Source: Capra hircus
Taxonomy: Eukaryota > Chordata > Mammalia > Artiodactyla > Bovidae
Direction of reading: 5' to 3'
NCBI RefSeq assembly: GCF_001704415.2
Contig: NC_030811.1
Span: forward strand, 3,382,501-3,446,500
DNA length: 64,000 nt
Shown: positions 10,413 to 22,929 of the stretch, in pieces
How the letters are laid out: each line of letters begins with the position of its first letter
Position numbering within the stretch: position 1 is the first letter of the stretch
Notes under the pieces: generated by a model
What the model was told of the DNA's origin: nothing
Databases searched by the model: none
What the model saw: the letters and a program-made list of their open reading frames with translations, nothing else
Position numbers and translations under genes: made by a program

Positions 10413-11807
10413 TTATTTTAAAATATAATTTTATTGGATTTCCTTTTGAGTTTTTATTCTCTAAAAAGTGCTGCCATGGCCATACTGGTGCATAGTTTTA
10501 CCCTACAGATAAAGTTCTGGATGTGGAATTTCTGGGTCAAGGCACCTGAGCCTTTTCAAGGCAGTCTCCCGTGTGGAACCCGCCCATCCAATCTGCACCC
10601 CCGCCGAGTGCTGAGAGAGGGTGCCTGTTTTACTTCTATGGCATCAGTACTCGAGTTGGAAATCACCTGCTTTAAACATGTACTGACTTTATAAGCCAGA
10701 CGTCCCCTTTCCACCTCTGTCTGAATCTCCCTGACTACTGCTGTGCTGGCGCTTCTGACGAACCAGCTGCTCGGCACGTTTTCTCGTTTGTCTGTTCATC
10801 TGTTTGTGTCCAGGCTCTGTATATTGGGCTTTTGTAATTTTCTTCTTATTGATTTTTCTTCTTATGAGCACGCCTGTGGCTCAAAGACATGATCCCTTTT
10901 CCTATTTGCTGTTAACATTTTTCCCACAGCCTTGTTCTTTCTTTTCTGATTTCCTATGTGGAACTTTACAAAGCTCATGCTTCTGACTTCATGCAACAGG
11001 TATGGTCTTTGCCTTACAATTCCCTCCACTGATTTGAACAGAGAGTCCCCAACTCAGAGTGCATGGCTTCTGACCATCATTTATACGATATGATATGTGC
11101 CATTAATATCACCCATGCTATATCTTTGATTTCCTGTCTTGTAAACATCAGCTACTGCCTTCTGGAGGGGAGGAGTGGAACTACCGTTGGAAGTGACTTT
11201 AATTCCAGTTTCTGTCTGGATCCAATGAGAGAGCCACTCATCAGTTCCAAGCCCAGTGAACTATGTTAGGGATGAATGTTGTTACGACAACAAAGAAAAG
11301 ACAAGTTCATTTCATGATGCTCTCACTTAAGGCACAGGTAGTACAAGGTGTTTTCAGGTGAGTATCTGACACCACGTTATAAACTCTGACAGCTGGCTAT
11401 CAGTGTCACTGTTTTAGACATAATAAAACTCCAGATCTCTGCAGCTGTGGGCAATCCCTAAACCGTCTGAACTGAAGAACCAGAGTTGTTACTTGAACAA
11501 GAGTTGCATGTCTCTAAGACTTCTGTTCTTCCCACGTCTGTCGTCTCACGCTGCTCACTAAGCTTTGAGATAATCTGTCAGGCAGGAATGAATGACAAAT
11601 ACATAGTGGAAAACGTTTCCAGCATCTTATCAAACAGAGACTTTCAGTTTAGAACAGTCTTTTCTGGAAAAACAGTATGTTTTGGATTTCAACTCATCAG
11701 TCAAGGACAATTAGGGATTAAACGCGAAGACCTCAAGACTGGCTACTTTAATTCATGAAATGTACAAAGCTGACTTGCGACAGTCTCACTGTATATGAAT
11801 ATGAATT
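10413..11807. other. Mostly unique; possible old L1 piece at 10440-10900
   Basis: The order 'ctggatgtggaatttctggg', 'cttttcaaggcagtctc', then 'ttgggcttttgtaattttc' resembles the 3' untranslated part of very old L1 copies. The rest (10900-11807) shows nothing recognisable; its longest frame, 11486-11758, has no family signature. Confidence 0.4.
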
Positions 11808-11950
11808 GTTGTTGTTCAGTCCCTAAGTCGTGCCACAACCCCATGGACTGCAGCGCGCCAGGCTTCCCTGTCCTTCAGTATCTCCTGGAGCTTGCTCAAA
11901 CTCATGTCCATTGAGTCAGCGATGCCACCCACCCATTTCGTCCTCTGCCC
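11808..11950 (-). mobile_element. BovB LINE 3' fragment
   Basis: Complement of the BovB end: 'ttgttgttgttcagtcccta', 'ccccatggactgcagcgcgcc', 'ccattgagtcagcgatgcc'. A short, 5'-truncated copy. Confidence 0.88.
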
Positions 11951-12204
11951 AATACTAATTTTCAGTCTCATAATAATGGGTTTTTTTGAGGGGGAGGGGA
12001 CTGGTGTTTGTTTCTGTATTTTAAGTGATTGGTATTGGGAATTAGTTGTGCATTTCTTTAGCATTCCAGCTTAATCTGCTTCTTTGTCTGTGAATACTAA
12101 CAAAGAATAGTCTTTACCAGGCTGCTTACATAAGAGCCCTCAGCGTGTTGGCAAGTCATGATTACTAAACATACATTAAGACTCTCAGAATATTAATAAA
12201 GAGA

Positions 12205-12495
12205 ATGCATGTATCCAGTCCATCCTAAAGGAAATCAGTCCTGAATATTCATTGGAAGGACTGATGCTGAAGCTCTGGCCACCTGATGCGAAGAGCTGAC
12301 TCATTTGAAAAGACCCTAATTCTGGGAAAGATTGAGGGCAGGAGGAGAAGGGGACAACAGAGGACGAGATGGTTGGATGGCAACACTGACTTGATGGACA
12401 TGAGTGTGAATAAGCTCCAGGAGTTGGTGATGGACAGGGAAGCTCAGCGTGCTGCAGTCCACGAGGTCGCAAATGACTGAGTGGCTGAACTGAAT
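12205..12495 (+). mobile_element. BovB LINE 3' fragment
   Basis: Runs from 'gtatccagtccatcctaaag' to 'gagtggctgaactgaa' with small deletions. It lies in inverted orientation to the BovB piece 250 bases upstream. Confidence 0.9.
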
Positions 12496-12569
12496 ATAAC
12501 TGAATCATTGCTGTGCAGGAGCAATTGATGAAACACTGTAATGATTCTTCTTTCTGGATGTGGCCAGTT

Positions 12570-12755
12570 TTTGAAAAGTCTTTATTGAATTTGATGGGTA
12601 TCCTGGTGGCTTACAATAGTGCTTATGTTTTATGGGGTTTTTGGTTTTCTGGGCCACAAGGCATGTGGGATCCTAGCTCCCCAACAAGGGGTAAACCCAC
12701 AGCCCCTGCATTAGAAGGTGAAGTCTTAGCCACTGAACCACCAGGGAAGTCCCAA
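12570..12755 (-). mobile_element. CHR-type SINE
   Basis: Complement of a CHR SINE: 'gggccacaaggcatgtggga', 'tcctagctccccaacaagg', 'gccactgaaccaccagggaa', ending at 'gtccc'. Confidence 0.82.
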
Positions 12756-12797
12756 CACTATAAATCAACTACACTTCAATTAAAAATATTGATAAAT
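12756..12797 (+). mobile_element. L1 3' tail
   Basis: 'ataaatcaactacacttcaa' plus an A-rich tail is the 3' end of ruminant L1. Only the last 40 bases or so are present. Confidence 0.55.
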
Positions 12798-14416
12798 TAA
12801 GGCTCTCAGACTGTGCTGAGAGCTTTATCCCTTTGCCACTTTCCCTCACCTGGGGGGCTGTGTGCCCTCCCCTTAGCACACTGTCTTGAGTTCACAGGAA
12901 CTCAGGGCTGTGAGTCACTCCTCTCTCTGAGTTGCTTCCTGACCTTTAAATTGAACATGTGTGCCAGACGACCTGTAGGTCTAAAATCCTTTCCAGCGCC
13001 AACAGTCTACAAGTTGATGAAACCTGCTTCCTGCAGATGCCTGCAGTTAAGGCATCCTCATCCTTTCGTGGAGTTTGGTGAGGGGAGGCATTCTCCTAGT
13101 GATGCATTCTTGGAGGACTCACAGATAAGCCCGCAAAGAGTGAAGGCCTTCAGAGAAGCCTCTTTCCTACTTTGATTTTGTAAAACAGAGTCCACAGGAT
13201 GTAAAGTGAATATTTATGGGGCCACATGGATAAATCAATAAACACAAAGTAAAGCCCTGCTTTCTCCTACCACTTACCCAGCACTGATCTCAATTTCCAT
13301 GCACCGGGCCTATTGGGGCCCACAGCGAACCCACTCCCCGAGACGTGCCGACCCCCAGCTCTCCACCTCTGCTGCCCACATCCTCAAACACGCAGCCCCA
13401 GGCACAGGCTGCTAATCAGCTCAGGAGGGCGTCTCCTTCCAGCAGAGTTCTGTCAATATGTAGGAGCCAAGAGTTCAGGGAGCGCTTTGCCATGAAGAAA
13501 TGCTCACGAGGGTACAGAAGGAAATAAATGAAGCTGGAAGAAATGGGAGGAATCAAAATCGAACCTCACCGCTGGAGCATCACACCTCACTGCAAGTGCA
13601 TCTCGATTAACCGAAGCCCCGAGCTCCTACCTCTGAAATCTGAGGAGCTTTACTGTTATGACTGTCCCTGCACCTCGGGACTGAAACGCTCACCTGCCCT
13701 GGAAGCGGGTTTGGCTGGACCGTTTCCCTGTCCCTGGCTGGCTCTGACGGTTTGTTTTCAGCCCTCTTCTCTTTCAAAGTTCTTTCCCTGCGGGATCTCA
13801 TTCAGGCCCATGACTTCGGCAACTGCAAGAGTCGTTGGCCCAGCACGCTCCAAATTCATTCCAAACACACTCCCAAAGCCTGAATTTGCTCTTCAGCATC
13901 TATTCCAAGTGGCTGCCTCGCTCGTGCTTATTAACGCACTGCCTGGAGCCTTGCCCTCTTTCAAGACTCCTTCCCTCCACCCCCAGCAAGACAGCCAGCC
14001 ATCAGAGCTGTGCCTCGATACTTCTCTTCATCAACCGCCCTCACTTTGCCTCAGCTGTGGAGACCCAGGGAGACCCAGATGGCATCTTCCCCAGCGAGGG
14101 CAGCGGGCTTGGATCTTCCAGGGCAAGAACAGCAGGATCAGAAGTGCTCCCTGCACAGCCATGCCACTCGCTGGTCTCCTCTCCGCCCCATGACTTCCAG
14201 ATAGATTTCAGCACCACTCTCAACTCCCTGCAAGCCCCCCGCCCCTGATGTCTCTTCTGGCAAGACCCTACACTGCTGCTGCATACACACCCTGCACTCT
14301 CCCCAGCTGGGCCCTGGGTCCCTACCCAACATGTCCATGCTCCTCTGTGTGTTCGGTCTTGGCATTCTTTCCTGCCGGAAGAATCTTTCTTCTGCATTTT
14401 TCTAATATTATAATGT
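12798..14416. other. Unique sequence; longest non-repeat open frame
   Basis: Holds a plus-strand open frame of 221 codons at 13528-14193. Its translation shows no domain, signal peptide or membrane segment I recognise, its composition is rich in Pro, Ser and Leu as expected from GC-rich non-coding DNA, and two further overlapping frames are open nearby. I see no reason to call it a gene. The pyrimidine-rich stretch 13700-14400 could be an old L2-type LINE, which I cannot confirm. Confidence 0.45.
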
Positions 14417-14637
14417 GTGTGCACACACATGTGCTCAGTGACTTTACGCCTGTCTGACTCTATGTGAGTGGACAGACTGTAGCCCGCCAGGCTCCTCAGG
14501 CCACGGGATTCTCCAGGCAAGAATGCTGGAGTGGGCTGCCATCCCCTCCTCCAGGGATCTTCCTGACCCAGAATTCAAACCTGCGTCTCCTGCACTGCAG
14601 GTGGGCTCTTTAACCTCTGAGCCACTGTGGAAGCCCC
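14417..14637 (-). mobile_element. Bov-tA SINE
   Basis: Complement orientation: BovB-derived part first ('gattctccaggcaagaatgc'), tRNA-derived head last ('gccactgtggaagcccc'). Confidence 0.9.
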
Positions 14638-15220
14638 GATATTACGACATACATATACGCAATAAATATCTAACATCCAAGGGTGCATTAAACTTCAATC
14701 TCCTCCATGAAGACCCCCACCCTCCACCTGGAGAGAAGCTACATCCTTCTTTACAGCATGGACAGCGCTCACCCCGAAGTCTGGCAGAACAGAAGGCAGG
14801 CAGCACCCGGTGATGCCCACCCTCCATCCCCTGGGCCTCCAAGAGCATCAGCCTGGCCCTCAGCACCTGCCACATGCCCCTGGATTGTGTGTGTGCAAAG
14901 ACAGACTCGCTTCCTCATTTTCTATGACAGGATGAACACAGTTGTCTGCCCAAAGTGAGCCCCCCACGGAGATACTTGGAACAATCACTGCAGTTTTCCC
15001 ACTGCCACCAAAGTTATCAACAAACCGACACCTGGCAATGAGTTTGAGCCGTTCTGAGTTCTGATACCTGAACAGTTTCATTTCATTTTTCTGAAAACTC
15101 TGGGAAGTTAATACAGAAGGTCTGATTATTCCCATTTTACAGAAATGATAGTGGAGCCTTGAAAAACTACTTGACAATCAGTAGAACTGTAACAAAATAA
15201 GGAGAGGGATAGAGAAATAA

Positions 15221-15436
15221 CTGGGCATCCCAGGTGACACAGCGGTAAAGAATTTGTCTGCTAATGCAGGAGATGTAAGAGGCATGGGTTTAATCCCTGG
15301 GTTGGGAAGATCCCCTGGAGTACAAAATGACAAGTCATTCCAGTATTCTTGCCCAGGAAATCCCAAGGACAGAGGAGAATGGGGGGCCACAGTCCATGGG
15401 GCTGAAGGCAGTTAGGACTGAGCGACTAAGCACTCA
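15221..15436 (+). mobile_element. Bov-tA SINE
   Basis: 'gggcatcccaggtgacacag' head, 'gggtttaatccctggg' B-box region, tail ending 'gactgagcgactaagcac'. Moderately diverged. Confidence 0.9.
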
Positions 15437-16387
15437 CACAGGAAAATAAATCAGACATCTCTTTCCGGTTCTGTCCTAGCACACAGTTGCATCTGAGTAA
15501 GAACACTGTGTTTAAACTGAATCAAGGACACAAGGAAAGTACAATGGGCTTTGGTGCCTGAGGAGCTAACTTTCCTTAGGAGAGAGGATTCCTCTTCCTC
15601 TTCCTATAAAAAGAAAGGGGGTGACTCCATAGAGACTGCATGGCTGCTCTTGAATTTCCAGAATCCAAAGATTCATTGTCACTGGAGTCTGATTCTCACC
15701 CACCAACCACACGTCTGAACGCAAGGCCACTGGCTGTAGTTTAAATATTTTGTTCACCGGCTATTGTTCACTTAACAAAGCCCTCAGTTCAGGGTTGTTG
15801 GGAGACAAGACTTCTCCAGGATCTGGCCGAAAACGTTTACTCTGGGGAAACTGTACCTTCCCTTCAAAAGAGAGTGTTTTTAAGTTTCTTTCCCTAAGCA
15901 ATCAAGTGTGCCGTGTAAAAATGACCTTCAGAGTCCCCAAGTCTTACTGTTTTCAGGAAGGGAAATTTAGGAGACAGAAGTGATGAATGAACAAGGTCTT
16001 TAAGATGCAGCTCCCCCTCAAAAGAAGAAGGTAAGCCTCTGTGACACCCGAATTTGATGCCCTAGTAGACGCGTGACACGTGGATGCACTGAGGCACCTG
16101 ATTTTCTGCCTGCTGTGGCTGCTTCAATCTGCAAAGCAGAAGCAGCATAACCAGAATCGGGAGAGGATGAGAAAAGCAAGCTGCCCATTCACTTGAGATG
16201 GAGAAAAAATTGTGATCATTAAGTGGAAAAAGAAATATGATGGAGAGAGATACTTTCTCTGTGGGATCATTTTGGTGCCTGCATACGAGGGTGACTTGAC
16301 GGGTCATGAAGGCACTTGAAGTGCAAATCAAACACAAGAGGTGCCACCCTGCCATCAACACACAGATGCATCTCTAGGAGCGGGCTG
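15437..16387. other. Unique sequence, no gene seen
   Basis: Mixed composition with short AT-rich segments. Frames are short and unconvincing. No repeat family recognised. Confidence 0.5.
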
Positions 16388-16612
16388 GCAGTGCGATGGG
16401 CTAGCATGTCAGTTCCAGAGTCAGAGCCTCCTGGGACTGAAGCTGGGCTCTGCTGCTAATGAGCTGAAAGATCTTAGGCAAGCCGTTTAAATGACATGCA
16501 CCTCAGTTTTCAAACTGAGATAATAATGATTACTTTATGGAGGAATTGGCAAGATTAGTAAGTTATACACATAACGTGACTGGCGCCTTGCCTGGCAGGT
16601 CACAAGCACACA
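16388..16612 (+). mobile_element. MIR SINE
   Basis: Near full-length order: 'ccagagtcagagcctcctgg', 'gctctgctgctaatgagctg', 'cttaggcaagc', 'cctcagttttcaaactgag', 'tgcctggcaggtcac'. Confidence 0.8.
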
Positions 16613-16629
16613 ACACGGGTCTTGATGTT

Positions 16630-16835
16630 GCTGTTGTTCAGTCGCTCAGTTGTGTCTGACTCTTTGTGACCCCATGGACTGCAGCTTACTAGGGTTCCAT
16701 GTCCTTCACTATCTCTGGAACCTTGCTCAGACTCATGTCCACTGAGTCGGTGATGCTATCCAACCACCTTATCCTCTGTCATCTCCTTCTCCTTCTGCCC
16801 TTAATCTTTCCCAGCATCAAGGTCTTTTCAGGGCT
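16630..16835 (-). mobile_element. BovB LINE 3' fragment
   Basis: Complement of the BovB 3' end from 'gttgttcagtcgctcagttg' to 'cccagcatcaaggtctttt'. 5'-truncated. Confidence 0.9.
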
Positions 16836-18149
16836 TTTTCCAGATCAGAGTCTCGATACACGGTCCTTATCATTCTTACACCTTACACACATCCACGGAG
16901 ATGCACCAGTTGTTACTAACAATGCTGCCGTGCCCAGAATTACCATCTGTTTCATAGCATTGCAACTGTTGGATATAAATCCAGAAATGTACATTCAGGG
17001 AAAGAGTAAGTTGAAATGAATAGTGATCATCCCCTCCAAATGTTCTATATTGAAAACCTGGCCCTAAAACCCAAAGGCACCAAGACCTGGAAATGTCTGG
17101 GGACCTGGCAAGAGAAAGAGGGCTGTTTATTAGAAAAGATGCCTTCACCGCCTTCCTGCCCCCACACACAGCACAAAGCGGATGAACATATTGTACACCT
17201 GCCACCTAGCTTTTTCATCTGCATCTCAGGAGTGCTGGAAAGTAAACAAATATATTAGAACTCATCCCAAACCCAGCATCATCAACATTTCCATCCAAAT
17301 GTGAGCAGCCTCCCCATCAGAAGAGAATGAATCTTGGTATTAGCTGCCTGCAGCCGTGGCACATGATTCATTGCAGGTCACCTGCTGATAATTTCTCCTA
17401 TGGAAATCACATTGCACTCAACAGTGGTAATATTTTATCCAAGGATGCAGGTGCAGCTTCATGACAAAGACATTCCTTTTTAGGGAGAAAAAACCCATTA
17501 TTTTCCACCAGTTTGCGGATTCTAGAATTCTCTCTCCTTTTTAAATGAAGTTTATGAATGAGGAATTAAAACTGAAATGTGGTTCTTTCATTCCTTTCTC
17601 AGCAGACCGCCCTCCCCATCACCATGTCCATAAGATAAAGGCTATGCTTGCCAGCACGCACGTTTCTCATCCTTTTGGGGACCATTGTACCACTGTTCAG
17701 TTGATGCCCACTGCTAGACAGAGATGGAAAAAAAAAGAAGTAGCTTCACTGTGTTCTAAAATAACTAGATTCTGAAAGTAGGTCCCTATCTCCTGTACAT
17801 TTCATCATTTATTATAACATCCTGCCTCTACTAACAAGTGGAAATTGTGTCATGATGGGAAATCAAGGTTATGTGTGCTCCGGGCTCTTTGTTAGATGTC
17901 AGTTATTCGTCACTACAGTCTGTCAAGGACTTTTTTATCCTGCCTTTTTTATGCATTTTTATCTCTGCTGCAATATAAGCATCAGACAGCCTCCCTTTGT
18001 GCCCAGGAAGGTGCAAGCTGGTCAACTTTTCTTCCTGAAGTTAAGGGAAAATAGGAACATTCTCATTCCTTTTCTCTCTGTCTCTTTCTCCCTTGCAGAG
18101 CCTCCCTGGAGCGTCTGGGACAAGGCTCTCTTCCACGACCCTAGCACAG
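16836..18149. other. Unique sequence, no gene seen
   Basis: The part 17280-17540 has no repeat and many short AT-rich motifs, so it is a possible conserved non-coding stretch. No exon recognised. Confidence 0.45.
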
Positions 18150-18375
18150 CGGTCACCACAGCAAGCTGGGGGTTAGATGGCAGAGTCTGGATCCCAACCC
18201 TGCCCTTGCTGGCTTGCTGCCTTGAGCACGTTACTGAGCCTCTCTCAGTTCCTCGCTTGTAGAGGTGGGGGTACTAGTAACTCCCACACGGAAGGTGTTC
18301 TGCGCATTAGGGCTATAATGCATGTGGATGGTTTAGCGGGGTGCCGTGCATACAGTAAACCACTATACTTTCTTT
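18150..18375 (+). mobile_element. MIR SINE
   Basis: 'gcagagtctggatcccaacc', 'ccttgagcacgttactgagc', 'ctctctcagttcctcgcttg' and 'gtgccgtgcatacagtaaac' follow the MIR order. Confidence 0.75.
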
Positions 18376-18769
18376 GTGCTGTTATTTCAGTGGCTGTAGA
18401 GTCAAATCAAGTCAATTTTCTAAAAATGCAGGGCACTGTACTCTCATCTAAAGGTTATGAGACTTTTAAATAAGCAATCAGTGTACAACCTAACATTACT
18501 GGGTCCAAAAGGAGAAACAAAACTGTGTGTGGGCCAATCCCATGGCTCGCCCACAGCCAGCTCCCACCCCTAGCCCCAAGGACAAAAATTATAAAAGGCT
18601 GGATGACAATTACAAGCAACTCTTTATTGAATAAACATTCCCCCTGACTAACCTATAAGAGATTTTATTGAGTCATAAACAGTACTTAGTCCACATACCA
18701 AGCTCAGTTTTCATTAGAATCTTCCAAGGCAAGGGTCATCATGCAAACTCTGCTTCCACCATAGGCTTT

Positions 18770-19402
18770 AAGCCCCAGCATGGATCATTTACTGACTACG
18801 CTAAACCCTTTGACTGTGTGGATCACAACAAACAGTGGAAAATTCTTAAAGTGATGGGAATACCAGATCACTTGACCTGCCTCCTGAGAAACTTGTATGC
18901 AGGTCAAGAAGAAACAGTTCAAACAAACGCAGAACAGACTGGTTCAAAATCAGGAAAGGAGTACGCCAAGGCTGTATACTGTCACCTTGCTTTTTTAAGT
19001 CCTATGCAGAGTACACCATGCAAAATGCTATGCCAAGGCTGTATATTGTCACCCTGTTTATTTAAGTTCTATGCAGAGCACATCATGCAAAATGCTATGC
19101 TGGATAAATCAGAAGTTGGAATCAAGATTGCTGGGAGAAATATCAACTTCAGATATGCAGATGTTACCACTCTAATGGCAGAAAGCAAAGAAGAACTAAA
19201 GTGCCTCTTGATGGGGGTGGAAGAGGGGAGTGAAAAAGCTGGCTTAAAACTCAACATTCAGAAAATGAAGATCATGGCATTCGGTCCCATCACTTCATGG
19301 CAAATATCGGGGAAAAAGTGGAAACAGAGACAAATTTTCTTTCTTTGGGTTCCAAAATCACTGCAGACAGTGACTGCTGCCATGAAATTAAAAGATGCTT
19401 GA
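18770..19402 (+). pseudogene. Broken BovB reverse-transcriptase segment
   Basis: Non-LTR retrotransposon polymerase remnant. Recognisable blocks in order: 'FDCVDHNKQWKILK' (palm/fingers), 'QGCILSPCLF', the catalytic block and 'LNIQKMKIM'. The catalytic motif should be YADD but reads 'YADV' (near 19156-19167): one of the metal-binding aspartates is lost. A 67-base tandem duplication (18965-19031 and 19032-19098) is not a multiple of 3, so the 'QGC' block is in frame only in the second copy. The open frame ends at 19402. It cannot encode an active enzyme. Confidence 0.85.
18965..19098. repeat. 67-bp tandem duplication inside BovB
   Basis: Bases 18965-19031 and 19032-19098 both begin 'gccaaggctgtata' and end 'gcaaaatgctat'. 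They differ at about seven positions, so the event is not recent or one copy was converted. Confidence 0.9.
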
Positions 19403-19908
19403 TCCTTGGAAGGAAAGCTATGACAAACCTAGACAGTGTATCAAAAAACAGAGACATCCCTTTGCCAACAAAGGTCTGTTTAGTTAAAGCTATGGTTTTT
19501 CCAGTAGTCACGTACTGATGGGAGAGTGGGACCAGAAAGAAGGCTGAGTGCTGAAGAATTGATACTTTTCAACTATGGTGTTGGACAAGACTCTTGACAG
19601 CCCCTTGGACTACAAGGAGATCAAACCAGTCAACCTTAAAGGAAATCATCCCTGAACATTCATTGGAAGGACTGATGCTGAAGCTGAAGCTCCAATACTT
19701 TGGCCCCCTGATGTGAAGAGCCAACTCATTGGAAAAGACCCTGATGCTGGGAAAGATTCAGGGCAAGAGGAGAAGGGGGCAACAGAGGATGAGATCGACT
19801 CAATGGACATGAGTTTGAGTAAACTCTGGGAGATAGTGAAGGACAGGGAGTCTTGTGTGCTGCAGTCCCTGGAGTCACAAAGAGTCAGATACAACTTAGT
19901 GACTTAAC

Positions 19909-21020
19909 AACAACATGGATCATTCAGATTGCAATTTGTTTCCTGGTAAAGGTTCTCTCATTAGGACATGTAAAACTTTATATTGAGAATGTCCCATCTA
20001 AATCCCTCAGCTGTTTAGCCTTTTGGCTCCTCAAGAGTCTAGACTGTTCTCCACTTTGTGTATTTCTAAACAAATCCAGTCTACATACTAGGAGACTATT
20101 CAAGATGACCCATATTTGAGACAAGAAAAACATTTGCATTTTAAATGCAAATTGAAAGTATTAAAATGATTCTAACTTAGGGTTAGCACTTCAGATTTCT
20201 TTTCTTCATCAGATGAAGAGTGCAAGGCAACACCTTCACCTCCTTTAAATAGCTCTGGACTCACGGTGGGTGTGTCCCGAGGATTCAGACTCTGGCCCCA
20301 GGTCTCCCAAAGCAATGTCTTGGCCACGGGACTGCTGCCTTGCAACTTTGCAAACTGTCTGCAGTTCCTTCTTCCTTCCATCCTCTAATTTTACACAATT
20401 ATATCTCTGTGCCTCCTGGGATCTTCTCTAACCCAAATACAGTAACACATCAATTAACCAGAAAGCTCTGGGAATGAGGGTTGTGATTAATTTAATTTTC
20501 TAATTAACTGAGGACTAACAGGAAACACTAATCTCAACTCTCCATTGAAAGTTCCCTAGATATACTTGTCCAGTCTTTACCTTAGTGAAGTCAAACATGC
20601 AAAACCCATCCTGGATGAAAGAAGACCCCTCCGCCTCCCTGGAGCCCTCATGGAAATGGAGTCTAGCCAGAGAGAAGTGAGGAAGGGCATGAATCCACTC
20701 TCCATCCACACAAAATAGCTCACAGGAGCTTGTCACATGCTTCTTCTTAGAAGCGGAGTTAATAAAGGAAAGAAAAGTTAATCAATGGAGGCCTTTGCTC
20801 AGCTAAATTACTTACAGATATTACTTCTTAGATGAATATCTACCGAAAAAGTACCTTTATTGATATGGCACCTCGGGGGTCTTTAACAACCAGGATTCCT
20901 TCAGTGGACACTGTAACAGGAGAGGGCAGATCTGAGTCCATGCTGGATCTGTTACAGTGCCTGTGCTGAGTCATGCCAGCTAGCACTTTTTGTAAGAGCG
21001 TGTTGCCTACAGCCTGAAAC
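19909..21020. other. Unique sequence, no gene seen
   Basis: Includes an AT-rich, TTAATT-rich patch (20450-20515) and a short pyrimidine tract (20590-20650). No exon or repeat recognised. Confidence 0.5.
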
Positions 21021-21234
21021 GGGCTTCCCTGGTGGCTCAGAGGCTGAAAAATCTGCCTACAATGTGGGAGACCTGGGTTCAATCCCTGGGTTAGGAAGAT
21101 CCCCTGGAGGAGGGCATGGCAACCCACTCCAGTATTCTTGCCTGGAGAATCCCCATGGACAGAGGAGCCTGGTGGGCTGCAGTCCACGGGGTTGCAAAGA
21201 GTTGGACATGACTGAGCAACTAAGCACAGCACAG
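21021..21234 (+). mobile_element. Bov-tA SINE
   Basis: Full-length: 'gggcttccctggtggctcag' head, 'ggttcaatccctggg' B-box region, tail 'gacatgactgagcaactaag'. Confidence 0.93.
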
Positions 21235-21339
21235 CCTGAAATACACAGGACAGTCCATTCTCAGGACACTCACAGGTAAGAGTTCATTCATATAGAGATA
21301 AAAAGTTGCAGAACAGAGAATAACACTTGTCTTGTTGGA

Positions 21340-21600
21340 GGTTTACAGGAACATGGTGAGCTGACCTAGGTGTGTATAAGAACAAAGGATTCTGACACCA
21401 ACCACGCCCCTTCCCTCACTGTGCCTTTAAAAGTTGTGCTGAAATCCTCTGGGGAGCTCTGGGGTTTGCGGGGGCACAAGCCACAAATCTTCTTTTTCAC
21501 AAATCTTCTTGTATGGCTCTGCAATAAACTTTCTTGGCTCCAAACATCAGTCTGTTTAGCCCCACTGTGTGCTGGGCACAGGAACTTGCATTCGCTAACA
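21340..21600 (+). mobile_element. Endogenous retrovirus LTR (3' half)
   Basis: 'aaccacgccccttccctcac' precedes 'ctctggggagctctggggtt' and 'ggcacaagccac'; a polyadenylation signal AATAAA lies in 'ctctgcaataaactttc', and the end is 'cattcgctaaca', as in ruminant ERV U5 regions. Related to the LTR at 27140-27425. No gag, pol or env sequence adjoins it. Confidence 0.65.
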
Positions 21601-22929
21601 ATTAAGGAGGAACAGTGTCATGGGGGAGTCGGGGGCACACTGCTGGCTCCTCTGGTCACTGAGACTCTGGTGAGACTCTGGTCACACCAAGGTGACTGTG
21701 AGGTGTGCTTCACTCAGAGAACCCTGAAGCAAGTCACTGACCTGCCCTCCGCAGCACCCACCCTTCACCCTCACCATTGTGAAGAACTACCATCTTCGTC
21801 GTAAATATTCCCTGGCTGAGGTGTGCAAGGCAGGTGGACAGTGAGTACCTCTAGGCTGGATCAGGGGCTGATGAGTCTGTCCAGGTGGGACACCAGGAAA
21901 GTCTGAGGAAAGGGAAGAATTTACAAAGCCCTCGTGACTGACTGACAGAGATTAATGGAGGCTGTGCTCCCAGAATGATGAATTCAGGAGAAATGGCCGT
22001 TTAGAGGAGGCAGGTTTGAGATGCACTAAATTTGAGTCTGGGAAGACACACATCCAGGGAAGTGTCTGCCGATAATGAGAAATACTCAGTAGGGGTGTGG
22101 AAGAGTCTGGAACAGGGCCATCGTCCCGCAGGCGTGACTCCGAGGCCATGCAGGCTGGAGGGCTCATTGTGGGGAAAGCGGGTGGCAGGGGAGACGGCTG
22201 GTGCACAAGCAGCTGCCCACCCAGTAGAGACCTGAGGGCCACCACCACCCACTCGACGCTGTGTGTGGAAGACAAGGAATTCTAAGCCCCGGCTCCTACT
22301 CTTTAAGATTTTACGGTAGAATAGAACCGATACACGTGATACCATATGCAAAACAAGAGCACACGCATGAAATAGGGCGCCAACGCAGGAGCGCGATGGC
22401 GGCAGCAGTGTTCACAGGGCGTCTCACACAGTCAGCGTGCACCAAGTCTCATAACATCTTCTGCTGAATTTGCCCCTGGAGGTGGGTGGGCTTCTACTGG
22501 TGAGGACACCGAAGTCTGACGCATAAGGCAGCCTGTTGAAAGCCATGTATTTAGAACGTGGAGAACCGATCTCTGGTTGTGTGAAAATTGACGACAGATT
22601 GTGTGTTTGTCTCTGGGTCTTGCAGGTGATGAGCTGAGAGGCTGGTGGGCAGGGCAGAAGGCGTCAAGGCAGGGCCACGTTTATGGTGGGTATGGAAGCG
22701 TGAGCAGGTCAGGAATAGGAGACTTTAGGGGAGAAGCAAAGAGGGTGGTGGGCTGGCCCGGAGACGATGAGGGCCAAGGACAGAGGAAGCCAGTCCTGGT
22801 TCCTGCTTCTCTTGGTCCCACGCCCGCTGGGTATCTGCTCACGTGACTTTTGAAGCTCCATCCTGACCTGGACACAATTCCTTCTTATGTGGCCTGGAGG
22901 TCTGTAATTTAGTGAGGCAGGTACTGAGA
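21601..22929. other. Unique sequence with one GC-rich spot
   Basis: Bases 22375-22430 are CpG-rich and contain 'atggcggc' (22396-22403), which fits the YY1 core. No long frame or splice structure is evident around it. The rest is ordinary unique sequence. Confidence 0.45.

Larger units (their letters stand above)
18700..19908 (+). mobile_element. BovB LINE, longest copy in the window
   Basis: Covers part of the reverse-transcriptase domain and the whole 3' region. The left end is a deleted join: 'ctcagttttcattagaatct' is followed after a short gap by 'catttactgactacgc' and 'tttgactgtgtggatcac'. The right end is 'gtgacttaacaacaaca', diverged from the usual tail. It carries a 67-base internal duplication and several frame breaks. 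Confidence 0.92.

Noticed and set aside
13528..14193. 221-codon plus-strand frame as a gene
   Set aside because: No domain, no splice or promoter context, several overlapping open frames, and composition typical of GC-rich non-coding DNA.
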